This document shows, one piece after another, positions 1-6,432 of a DNA stretch of 7,728 bases. Every line of letters starts with the position of its first letter. Position 1 is the stretch's first letter. Position numbers and translations under genes: made by a program. Below the pieces are notes generated by a model, which ran no database searches, was not told where the DNA came from, and was given only the letters and a program-made list of their open reading frames with translations. The DNA is from an uncultured Bacilli bacterium (lineage in GTDB: Bacteria > Bacillota_I > Bacilli_A > RF39 > UBA660): assembly GCA_947629075.1 (NCBI GenBank), contig CANRCI010000063.1:1-7728 (forward strand), in the 5' to 3' direction.

Positions 1-706
1 CTTTAAGGTTGGAACATATCTAAATAGTGCTTCTGCCGATACTGTCGTTATGAAGGTTGGCGACAAAAAAGACATAGAGTATACCTTAAATCCTTCTAAT
101 GCTACAATTTTAAAGACTGAATTTGTCTCAAGGAATGAAGATACTGTTAAAATCGAAGATAATAAATTAGTGGCATTAAAAGAAGGAAAGGCTAGAATTG
201 TTGTATTTTTAACTCCTTTAAATCATTCTGGTTCATATGCTGTTTCATTTGATGTTATAGTGTCAAATACTCCGATTGAGGTTCAGGGAATTTATTTTCC
301 TAGTTCTAATTATGAATTGTCAGTAGGTGAAAAAATAAAACTTACTCCTAATATAACACCTACCTATGCGACCGATAAAAACTTAAAATTTTATACTGAG
401 GATAGCGATGTAGTTGACGTTGATAATCAAGGTAATGTTACAGCTAAATCTTCTGGTGTTGCTTTAGTTTATGCTGAGGCTTCAAATGGAATAAAAGCTC
501 GTACAATTATTACTGTTCACGATTATCTAAAGGGTGATTTGAATGAAAATGGCACTGTTAATTCACTAGATGCCTTGGAAGCTTTATATTTTGCCATTGG
601 AGAAAGAGATTATACTCAAAGAAAAATTACTATTGGTGACTTTAATGGCGACAATAAAATAATGGGCTATGATGCCATTGAAATTATAAAATTATACATA
701 GGGTAG
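1..706 (+). CDS. Secreted Ig-like (Big_2) protein with C-terminal type-I dockerin, 5' partial
   Basis: The reading frame is open from base 2 through the window edge, so the ATG at base 50 is internal and the N-terminus is missing; 234 residues are visible. Residues about 1-90 and 92-174 are two Big_2-like beta-sandwich domains; each ends in the typical acidic strand plus glycine turn (DNKLVALKEGKARIVV; DVDNQGNVTAKSSGVALV). Residues 177-234 form a type-I dockerin: loop 1 is GDLNENGTVNSLDAL (Asp/Asn at positions 1, 3, 5, 9 and Asp at 12), and loop 2 is GDFNGDNKIMGYDAI, where position 9 is Met instead of Asp/Asn. Dockerins bind cohesin domains with calcium, and two cohesin-like proteins are encoded just downstream. 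No C-terminal membrane anchor or sorting signal follows the dockerin, so surface retention through a cohesin is the natural inference. Secretion is inferred from the domain types, since the signal peptide lies outside the window. The upstream domains are unknown. Confidence 0.88.
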   Translation, partial: FKVGTYLNSASADTVVMKVGDKKDIEYTLNPSNATILKTEFVSRNEDTVKIEDNKLVALKEGKARIVVFLTPLNHSGSYAVSFDVIVSNTPIEVQGIYFPSSNYELSVGEKIKLTPNITPTYATDKNLKFYTEDSDVVDVDNQGNVTAKSSGVALVYAEASNGIKARTIITVHDYLKGDLNENGTVNSLDALEALYFAIGERDYTQRKITIGDFNGDNKIMGYDAIEIIKLYIG

Positions 707-709
707 TCT

Positions 710-841
710 ATGGGTAAGTTAAAATTAAAAGTAAAATATCAGAAGATTATTTTAAATATTTTGGCTATAATTTTATTTCTAATATTTGTAGTTTCTACTT
801 ATAAAATAGTTACATCATTTATAGTAATTAGAAAAATCTGA
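710..841 (+). CDS. Possible 43-residue single-pass membrane protein
   Basis: A short open frame starts at an ATG three bases after the dockerin gene's stop codon and ends at TGA followed directly by TAG. The product has a basic N-terminus (MGKLKLKVKYQK), one hydrophobic helix at about residues 13-30, and a short tail with two more basic residues (RKI). The predicted orientation is N-terminus inside. Ribosome binding would rely on the weak GGGTAG at the upstream stop codon or on coupling to the preceding gene. The basic-hydrophobic-YKI pattern resembles the N-terminal membrane segment of class B sortases, but no catalytic part follows in any nearby frame. It could therefore be a real small protein, a truncated remnant of a larger gene, or chance in AT-rich DNA. 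I do not recognise a family. Confidence 0.4.
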   Translation: MGKLKLKVKYQKIILNILAIILFLIFVVSTYKIVTSFIVIRKI

Positions 842-886
842 TAGACTAAATTGACTATTAAACGTAATGTATTTCTGCTTTCAATA

Positions 887-916
887 TTGACAATAGTACT
901 TTTAAAAATATATAAT
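887..916 (+). promoter_or_regulatory. Sigma-A (sigma-70) promoter of the cohesin operon
   Basis: A perfect -35 TTGACA (887-892) and a perfect -10 TATAAT (911-916) are separated by 18 bases that are mostly A/T. Transcription would start near 923, leaving an untranslated leader of only about 18 bases before the ATG at 941. The promoter lies downstream of the in-frame TTG at 851, so that TTG cannot be the start used from this promoter. No operator-like repeat is obvious around it. Confidence 0.8.
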
Positions 917-928
917 ATTTTTGTGAAA

Positions 929-940
929 AGAGGAGAAAAA
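929..940 (+). promoter_or_regulatory. Ribosome binding site that fixes the start at 941
   Basis: AGAGGAGA lies at 929-936, with the AGGAG core at 931-935 and five bases to the ATG at 941. This decides the start: from 941 the protein opens with a normal signal peptide, whereas the earlier in-frame TTG (851) has no such site, is upstream of the promoter, and would add 30 extra residues in front of the signal peptide. Confidence 0.85.
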
Positions 941-3900
941 ATGAATAAGAAAATATTAAGCAAATTAAAAAAATTTAAATTTGTAATCTGTTTATCTCTT
1001 ATCATGATTTCAGCTTTTTTTGTCGGTGTTGCTTTTGCTGAAGAGAAAGCGCAAATAACAGTAACAGTCGACAAAGAATCATACGTAAGAGGTACAGATA
1101 ATTATCTTACTTTAAAAGTTAATTTATCAAATGTATCCGAATATGCGGCCTTGACTTATCGCATATCATATGATGCTAATGCTTTCGAGGTAGAAAGTGT
1201 TGATGAAGACAATGAAGATTGGCTTTTAGCTGGCTATACCTTTGTTGCTGGAACAAAATCTAGGGATGATGGAAATGGTAGAAAATCGCTTGGAACTTCA
1301 GGTGTTTTCACTCCTAGAAGCAATAAAGAAAATGGTAGTTATAATGGAAAAGTAGGCGAGATAACATTTAGAATTAAAGATACTGCTGCTGGTCTTTATA
1401 ATTTTGATATAAGTGTTGAAGAGTTCTATAAATCAACAGATAGAAATGGTGGGGCAGAAAATCTTGCTTACGATGTGATTAGTGGAACTGCTAATATCGT
1501 TGTTGGCGTAACTGATATAACTTTTGGTGATGGTATAAGCACATCAGATACTTTACAAATGATTAAAGGTGATACTAAACAAATAACTGTTACTCCAAAT
1601 CCACTTGATACTACAGTCTCTTTAAATGCAAAATACGAAGTAACTAGTGGTGATAGTGTTAGTGTTGATGCTAGTGGTTTAATTACTGCTTTAAAAACAG
1701 GAAAATCAACAATTACTGTCAATGCTTACGGAATAGAAAAGGAAATTGAGGTAAATGTTACTAATCCGCTAAAATCAATTTCATTTGCCGATTCAGAAAT
1801 ATTGCTAAGTGGTGTAAATACAAATAAAACACTAACACCAATATTTAATCCAACTGATGCTGATGATAAAAGTGTAACTTGGGAAAGTGATCATCCAAAA
1901 ATTGCTTCTGTTGATGAAGGCATTGTAACCGCTCATCGAATAGGTACTGCTAAGATTACAGTTAAATCTCGAGTTAATCCAAATATAACAGCAGAAATAT
2001 CTGTTAGAGTAGCAATTCCTGTAACAAAAGTAAATGTTAGTGAAGATACTGTTAATTTGTATATTACTAGCGATGGAAGTTACAGTAAAACTCACAATAT
2101 TGGATTGACTTATGAACCTATAGAAGCTAATCCAAAGATTACTTATACCAGTGAAGATTCTAGGGTAGCTACAGTAGATGATAATGGTTTAATCACAGCT
2201 ATTGGCGGTGGTAAAACTAATATTAATATAGTAGTAACTGATTGTACAGCTCAGGGTACAACAACATGTAATTATAAAATCCCTGTTGAGGTTAATATCC
2301 CATTAGAAAGTATAGAAATTAAAGATAATGGCGCTTCTGTAACAGAATTGTCACTATATCCTAATCAATCATCAAATACATTGACTGTTGAATTGAATCC
2401 TTCAAATACGACGATTTTAGATAAAACTGTTACATGGACTAGTTCTAGTAGTGAGTATGTGAGTGTTGATAATGGTGTCATAAAAGCTTTAAAGCCAACT
2501 GATAGTCCTGTAGAAATAAAAGCTAAAGTTGGCGATAAAGAAGCAGTCGTAATGGTTACTGTTAAGACACCTGTCGATGGTAATACTGGCGTTTTAACAC
2601 CAAATACAGATGTTACATTACAAAAAGTATGTGATGCCGGAAGAACTAATTGTGAAAAAGTCTTTGGTGTAACATTTACTCCTGCTTTTGGCGAAGATAT
2701 TGCTGATGAAATACCAACAATAAGTTGGAAATCATCAAATGCAAGGGTTGCTGTTGTTGATGCTAATGGACTAGTAAAAGCTGTAGGAGTTGGCGATACT
2801 GAAATAACAGCATCTTATACAACATTAGATGGAACAAGTAAAGTTTTAACTGCTAAGGTTCATGTTATAAATCCTTTGACAGAACTTACTTTTACAAATA
2901 ACAGTGTTATAGTTAACAGTGGTGATTATGGTCTATTACCAAATGTTGTCGATATACCTGATATAACAATTAATCCAACTGATGCTTCAAAAGTTGTAGA
3001 TGGTGTTGTTCATATTTATACAAAAGATGATATTAAATATACAATTGATAATGATACTATTGCTCAAATTGTAAATGGACAAATTAAAGGATTAAAAGCT
3101 GGTATTGCTATTATTACAGCAGAATTAGACGGAGTTAAAACTACTCTTACCGTTGATGTTAAAGCTCCAATTAAAGATTTAACGATAACTAGTGATGGTA
3201 ATGAAGCCGATAGTCTTAAATTAAAACGTGGTGAAGTTGTAAATTTAGGTGTCATTATTGATCCAGAAGATACTACCGATGATAAAAGTGTAACTTGGAG
3301 TATTGAGGGTGAAGATAATGGTGTTGTATCGTTGAGTAACGAGGGCGTTTTAAAAGCTTTAAAAACTGGTAATGTAGTTGTTTCTGCTACGGTTAGTGGA
3401 GTTAAAAAGACAATAGAAATAACCGTTTATACACCAGTAACATCATTTGAGGCTAGCAATGAAGATATGACAATTTATCGTGGTGAAGCTAATAAAAGAT
3501 TAATCGAATATGTTATTAATCCAACTGATGCTGACGACGAAGAAAAAATTATTAATTGGAATGTTGAAGATCCAACTATTGCTAAAGTAGTTGATGGTTA
3601 TGTTATAGGTCTTGCAGAAGGAAATACTACTATAACTGGTACTTTGAATAATGGTTTGAGTATTACTATTAATCTAGTTGTTCAAATTATCGAGCTAGAT
3701 GATATTGAGGTAACAATTCCTGATGAAATGTTACGTGGTCATGAATATGTAATCGATGTTAAGCCAATACCTGGAGATTCTACAGAACTTGAAAATATTC
3801 AATTTACAAGTAGTGATGAAGATGTCTTAACTGTTGATGAAAATGGAAAAATTACTGCTTTGAAAGAAGGTAGTTCAAAAGTTACTATTAAAGTAGGTAG

Positions 3901-4333
3901 TATCGAAAAAGAATTTACGATAACTGTTGAAGAAATTCATGCAGAATCAATCGAAGCTAAAGTAGAAAAGAATACTTTGAATATAGGTGACGAAGAAGAA
4001 ATTACTATCGATGTTAAACCTCAAGATTGTACCGATGATTTAACTTATACTTATGAATCAAGTAACGAAGGAGTTGTAAGTGTTAGTGATGACGGTATTA
4101 TAAAAGCAGTAGGTAATGGTAAGGCAACTATAACTGTTAAAGCATCTAATGGTCTTACTACTGAGATTGAAATTGAAGTGCTAAAGAAATCTTCTGGAGT
4201 ACCTAACACTAGAACTACATCTAATAATCATCATTTTTCTGATAAATCGTCTGTAGGTTATACTATTATATCTCTTTTATCTTTAGTATCCTTGTCTGTT
4301 GTTCTTTATAAGAGATATAAGCTAGATAAATAA
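941..4333 (+). CDS. Membrane-anchored surface protein: N-terminal cohesin, ten Ig-like domains
   Basis: The product has 1,130 residues. Residues 1-33 are a Sec signal peptide (basic KKILSKLKKFK, hydrophobic core, cleavage after AFA). Residues about 37-187 are a cohesin-like domain, recognised by LTYRISYDANAFEVESV and the later GKVGEITFRIKDTAAGLYNF strands. Ten Big_2-like Ig domains follow at about 188-275, 276-359, 360-453, 454-543, 544-644, 645-742, 743-831, 832-916, 917-997 and 999-1080, each of 80-100 residues. Most have a W or Y strand, a VD-NG-I-TA-like acidic strand and a T-I-V final strand. The C-terminus has a linker with VPNTR (1087-1091), a hydrophobic helix (about 1105-1123) and a basic tail (KRYKLDK), which anchor it to the membrane or possibly serve as a sortase signal. 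The layout puts the cohesin at the tip of a long stalk. Two Cys pairs (435/443 and 564/571) may form disulfides. It is the first gene of an operon with the next gene. Known family role: cohesins bind dockerins. Inference: it displays the dockerin protein encoded upstream. Confidence 0.88.
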   Translation: MNKKILSKLKKFKFVICLSLIMISAFFVGVAFAEEKAQITVTVDKESYVRGTDNYLTLKVNLSNVSEYAALTYRISYDANAFEVESVDEDNEDWLLAGYTFVAGTKSRDDGNGRKSLGTSGVFTPRSNKENGSYNGKVGEITFRIKDTAAGLYNFDISVEEFYKSTDRNGGAENLAYDVISGTANIVVGVTDITFGDGISTSDTLQMIKGDTKQITVTPNPLDTTVSLNAKYEVTSGDSVSVDASGLITALKTGKSTITVNAYGIEKEIEVNVTNPLKSISFADSEILLSGVNTNKTLTPIFNPTDADDKSVTWESDHPKIASVDEGIVTAHRIGTAKITVKSRVNPNITAEISVRVAIPVTKVNVSEDTVNLYITSDGSYSKTHNIGLTYEPIEANPKITYTSEDSRVATVDDNGLITAIGGGKTNINIVVTDCTAQGTTTCNYKIPVEVNIPLESIEIKDNGASVTELSLYPNQSSNTLTVELNPSNTTILDKTVTWTSSSSEYVSVDNGVIKALKPTDSPVEIKAKVGDKEAVVMVTVKTPVDGNTGVLTPNTDVTLQKVCDAGRTNCEKVFGVTFTPAFGEDIADEIPTISWKSSNARVAVVDANGLVKAVGVGDTEITASYTTLDGTSKVLTAKVHVINPLTELTFTNNSVIVNSGDYGLLPNVVDIPDITINPTDASKVVDGVVHIYTKDDIKYTIDNDTIAQIVNGQIKGLKAGIAIITAELDGVKTTLTVDVKAPIKDLTITSDGNEADSLKLKRGEVVNLGVIIDPEDTTDDKSVTWSIEGEDNGVVSLSNEGVLKALKTGNVVVSATVSGVKKTIEITVYTPVTSFEASNEDMTIYRGEANKRLIEYVINPTDADDEEKIINWNVEDPTIAKVVDGYVIGLAEGNTTITGTLNNGLSITINLVVQIIELDDIEVTIPDEMLRGHEYVIDVKPIPGDSTELENIQFTSSDEDVLTVDENGKITALKEGSSKVTIKVGSIEKEFTITVEEIHAESIEAKVEKNTLNIGDEEEITIDVKPQDCTDDLTYTYESSNEGVVSVSDDGIIKAVGNGKATITVKASNGLTTEIEIEVLKKSSGVPNTRTTSNNHHFSDKSSVGYTIISLLSLVSLSVVLYKRYKLDK
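1846..3532 (+). repeat. Near-identical DNA segments among the Ig-domain coding units
   Basis: TAATCCAACTGATGCT occurs exactly three times (1846-1861, 2971-2986, 3517-3532), at the same structural position (NPTDA) of Ig domains 2, 6 and 8. A 21-base segment encoding DDKSVTW is identical at 1862-1882 (domain 2) and 3278-3298 (domain 7). Elsewhere these domains differ a lot in DNA and protein. The identities mark intragenic duplication or gene conversion and are potential sites for domain-number change by recombination. Only this span is listed; the sequence between the copies is not itself repeated. Confidence 0.75.
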
Positions 4334-5100
4334 TGAAAAAATTATTAATAGGTTTTGTACTATTTATAGTGGTATGTACAAATAATGTATACGCTCAAAG
4401 CTTACCAACTTTTAAGGTTGGTAAGCTTACTTATAATAATGACGAGATTTCTGTACCACTTGAACTTATAAATAATAATGGCTTTAATGCTTTAGGCATA
4501 AAAATTACTTACGATACAGACAGTCTAGAATATATTGATGGTAATTTAGAAAATTTAGATGGTTATGAATTAAAAGGTGTAACGGAAAATAAAAATCATA
4601 TTATTGTTATTTATGCTATTAGTACAGTAGAAGAGACTTTGTTTAAAGGTGATGGAGTAATTGCCAATTTGAAATTTAGAATTAAAGAAAAAGCTGTTGA
4701 TTCATCTCTTAAAATAAATGTTACAGACTATGGTACAAATGAAAATAATTATTTGGATTTTTTCGTTGAAAATGGCGTTATAAGAGTTCCAAAAGATGCT
4801 AAAGTAGATGAAAAGATAAGTATAAAGGATGATAACGCAAGTAATTATACAACATCAAATGAAGATGTAGCTGAAGTTGATGAAAATGGTGAAATTCATT
4901 TTGTTGGTGAAGGTGATGTTACAATCCAATCGAAGGATGAATATGGTATGGTAATAAATGAACACAAATACGTTGTTAAAAGTGATACGTCTAAAAATAA
5001 AATTCTTGTAGTTTCCATATTCTTGCTTATTGTAGTTTCAATAATTTCTTTGATAAGTTTTAATTTAATTTCAAAGAAAAAAGCTTCTTCATCAAAATAG
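4333..5100 (+). CDS. Small membrane-anchored cohesin-domain protein
   Basis: The product has 255 residues. Residues 1-21 are a signal peptide with cleavage after VYA; Cys15 is not in a lipobox, so it is not a lipoprotein. Residues about 27-152 are a cohesin-like domain: the strands GIKITYDTDSLEYIDG and GVIANLKFRIKEKAVDSSL match the corresponding strands of the larger upstream protein (YRISYDANAFEVESV and GEITFRIKDTAAG). Residues about 155-215 are a short, degenerate Ig-like (Big_2) unit (SNEDVAEVDENGEIHFVGEG). A transmembrane helix at about 223-247 and a Lys-rich tail (SKKKASSSK) anchor it, with no sortase-type motif. The ATG overlaps the preceding stop codon as TAATG, and only a weak purine stretch lies about 18 bases upstream, so translation is probably coupled to the upstream gene. 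Inference: a short-stalk cohesin receptor close to the membrane, complementing the long-stalk one. A perfect inverted repeat covers codons 22-32. Confidence 0.85.
   Translation: MKKLLIGFVLFIVVCTNNVYAQSLPTFKVGKLTYNNDEISVPLELINNNGFNALGIKITYDTDSLEYIDGNLENLDGYELKGVTENKNHIIVIYAISTVEETLFKGDGVIANLKFRIKEKAVDSSLKINVTDYGTNENNYLDFFVENGVIRVPKDAKVDEKISIKDDNASNYTTSNEDVAEVDENGEIHFVGEGDVTIQSKDEYGMVINEHKYVVKSDTSKNKILVVSIFLLIVVSIISLISFNLISKKKASSSK
4398..4428. repeat. Perfect 12-bp inverted repeat inside the small cohesin gene
   Basis: The arms AAGCTTACCAAC (4398-4409) and GTTGGTAAGCTT (4417-4428) are exact reverse complements, with a 7-base loop TTTTAAG. The loop can close by two more pairs to leave three bases. 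The repeat begins 65 bases after the start codon and covers the signal-peptidase site and first mature residues (codons 22-32, QSLPTFKVGKL). In such AT-rich DNA a perfect 12-pair stem with this GC content is striking. There is no T-run after it, so it is not a standard terminator. It may be a translation-modulating mRNA hairpin or a DNA-binding site; its function is unknown. Confidence 0.8.
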
Positions 5101-5114
5101 TATTATTAAATAAC

Positions 5115-5147
5115 AAAAAAAAGAGGACATTGCTTGTCTTCTTTTTT
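5115..5147. terminator. Bidirectional rho-independent terminator between convergent genes
   Basis: An A-tract plus GAGGACA (5115-5129) pairs with TGTCTTC plus a T-tract (5135-5147) around the 5-base loop TTGCT, giving 13 pairs including one G-T. Read on + it ends in six T; read on - it ends in eight T. It starts 14 bases after the stop of the small cohesin gene and ends 10 bases beyond the stop of the convergent FemABX gene, so it can serve both. Confidence 0.9.
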
Positions 5148-5157
5148 GTAATATTAA

Positions 5158-6384
5158 CTATTTTTTTAATTTTCGTATTAATTTTATTAATTTATAATGC
5201 CAAGATATAGGTAATTCGAATTCTCCAATTAATTCTTCGACATAACCATTGAATCCTTTTTTAAATTCATAGATTCCATAATCTTTAGGATGAGTATTTA
5301 TATTGGCTGGAATACCATAAAAGTTGTGCTTTTTAAAACCATTTTTTAAGCCGTACTTAATTAATTCCCATTGTATTAAATATTGAGAATTAAATTTCAT
5401 AAATTCTTCGTAGTTACCACTTGATAAATAAATTATTTCTGGTTTAATTAACATGAACATAGAGCCGGATAGGGTAATAATATCTTGCTTTTTTCTTTCA
5501 ATTATTTCTTCGGCTTCTTTTATTCTTTTATCTATTGCTGTAATTTCATTAATTAAACTTTGCTTTTGATTATCATTATATTTTGCCGAAGACAAAGATG
5601 CCACTTTTTCTTCTTTTTCTTTCTTTTCTTGATTTAATCTTTCAATATAATCTTTTAAATTGAGTTCAGTAATAAAATATTTAATCTCGTTATTTTTAGA
5701 GAACAACTTATACATATTTTGAAAATAAGTTAAATCTCTTATAGCAAAATTTCTTCTAGCACCAGTCTCCTCCATTATACTTTGAAATCTTTCTAATTCA
5801 TCATAGGAAATTTCTTTTACAGTAATGCCAAATTTTTCTGTTTTATGAATGATATTACGAACATTTGGTTTCATCTCTTTTAAAATGTCATTTTCATTTT
5901 TATTTTCTAGATCTAAGGAAAACATCCAAGTTACTTGTTCTGTTTCATTTAGAGGGACCTTTTTGAAACCAAGTTTCGTTAAATTTCTTACGACAGAAGA
6001 ATTATCAATACCATTTTCTACAATATTACCGTCTATATCTCTTTCCTTATAGATTAAATACGGATCTACTCTAAACACATAAGCTTTTTTATCTTTTAAA
6101 TATTTTTTAAGTTCCTTAGTAAAAAAAGATAGTAATTCCTCATCTTTTAAATCTAGAAGATACCCTCTAGGTGAGTAGAATTCATAACGATTGAAATGCC
6201 TTTTCTTTGCTACAAGCATGCTTGCTGCAACAATTTTTTTTTCTTTTTTTACTCCCACATACGAAACGGACCAATTAGATAATTTTTTTAATTTTCCTAT
6301 TTCAACTGCTGATAGAAAACTTTTTAAAGGATGATTCTCCCAAAAAGCTCTATATTCTTTTTCAGTTAGTTCACAAAATTGCAT
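5158..6384 (-). CDS. FemABX-family peptidoglycan bridge aminoacyltransferase
   Basis: The product has 408 residues, the usual FemA/FemB/MurM length. Enzymes of this family act in the cytoplasm and transfer amino acids from aminoacyl-tRNA to the lipid II (or related) stem peptide, building the interpeptide bridge. Visible hallmarks: two GNAT-like halves, FRVDPYL (104-110), MKPNVRNIIHKTEKFGI in the second half (171-187), a charged helical coiled-coil arm at about 244-301 as in FemA, then SGSMFML, QYLIQWELIKYG (334-345) and the C-terminal signature YGIYEFKKGFNGYVEELIGE (369-388) followed by FELPI. There is no signal peptide or membrane helix. The ATG at 6384 has a perfect AGGAGG five bases upstream. 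The gene has its own promoter and may also receive read-through from the membrane-protein gene 40 bases upstream. The added amino acid cannot be told from sequence alone, so no gene symbol is given. Confidence 0.93.
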   Translation of the reverse strand: MQFCELTEKEYRAFWENHPLKSFLSAVEIGKLKKLSNWSVSYVGVKKEKKIVAASMLVAKKRHFNRYEFYSPRGYLLDLKDEELLSFFTKELKKYLKDKKAYVFRVDPYLIYKERDIDGNIVENGIDNSSVVRNLTKLGFKKVPLNETEQVTWMFSLDLENKNENDILKEMKPNVRNIIHKTEKFGITVKEISYDELERFQSIMEETGARRNFAIRDLTYFQNMYKLFSKNNEIKYFITELNLKDYIERLNQEKKEKEEKVASLSSAKYNDNQKQSLINEITAIDKRIKEAEEIIERKKQDIITLSGSMFMLIKPEIIYLSSGNYEEFMKFNSQYLIQWELIKYGLKNGFKKHNFYGIPANINTHPKDYGIYEFKKGFNGYVEELIGEFELPISWHYKLIKLIRKLKK

Positions 6385-6389
6385 ATTAG

Positions 6390-6395
6390 CCTCCT
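6390..6395 (-). promoter_or_regulatory. Perfect Shine-Dalgarno site of the FemABX gene
   Basis: CCTCCT on + reads AGGAGG on -, with five bases before the ATG at 6384. It confirms the start. With the predicted transcription start near 6396 the leader would be only about 12 bases, so the site would lie at the very 5' end of the message. Confidence 0.85.
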
Positions 6396-6409
6396 ATAAT
6401 CAATTATAG
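6394..6409. repeat. Perfect inverted repeat over the FemABX -10 and start region
   Basis: CTATAATCAATTATAG has two exact 7-base arms around a CA centre. It spans the -10 hexamer and the predicted transcription start of the FemABX gene, the position expected of a repressor operator. All arm pairs but one on each side are A-T and the -10 motif supplies half of it, so chance is possible. Confidence 0.4.
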
Positions 6410-6432
6410 CATGCTTACTACTTACTAGTAAA
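6403..6432 (-). promoter_or_regulatory. Extended -10 promoter of the FemABX gene
   Basis: Read on the - strand, a perfect TATAAT (6408-6403) is preceded by TGC (an extended -10 TGn element), and TTTACT (6432-6427) is a 4/6 match to the -35 consensus at 18-base spacing. The -35 overlaps the stop codon of the upstream membrane-protein gene. The strong extended -10 can offset the poor -35. Confidence 0.6.
6414..6427. repeat. 7-bp tandem repeat in the FemABX promoter spacer
   Basis: CTTACTA occurs twice head to tail (6414-6420, 6421-6427). On the - strand it provides the stop codon TAG of the membrane-protein gene, immediately followed by a second in-frame stop TAA. It occupies most of the spacer between the proposed -35 and -10, so copy-number change would shift spacing by seven bases. 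Confidence 0.6.

Noticed and set aside
821..858. Imperfect inverted repeat as a terminator before the cohesin operon
   Set aside because: The pairing needs two bulges, is almost all A-T, and no T-run follows; I could not support a terminator between the dockerin gene and the operon.
851..940. N-terminal extension of the stalk protein from the in-frame TTG at 851
   Set aside because: The TTG has no ribosome site and lies upstream of the consensus promoter; the ATG at 941 has AGGAG at five bases and begins a normal signal peptide.
799..1074. 91-residue open frame on the - strand
   Set aside because: It lies antisense to the promoter and signal-peptide region of the stalk gene, its hydrophobic stretch reflects AT-rich reverse reading, and it matches no family I recognise.
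1468..3255. Several 63-87 residue open frames on the - strand inside the Ig-repeat gene
   Set aside because: They are antisense to a clear, long repeat-domain gene and have no start signals or recognisable domains.
4372..4395. Lipoprotein signal at Cys15 of the small cohesin protein
   Set aside because: The residues before the Cys (IVV) do not form a lipobox, and a normal signal-peptidase I site (VYA) follows; a C-terminal helix already provides an anchor.
5849..6052. 67-residue open frame on the + strand
   Set aside because: It is wholly antisense to the well-supported FemABX gene and has no ribosome site that I can see.
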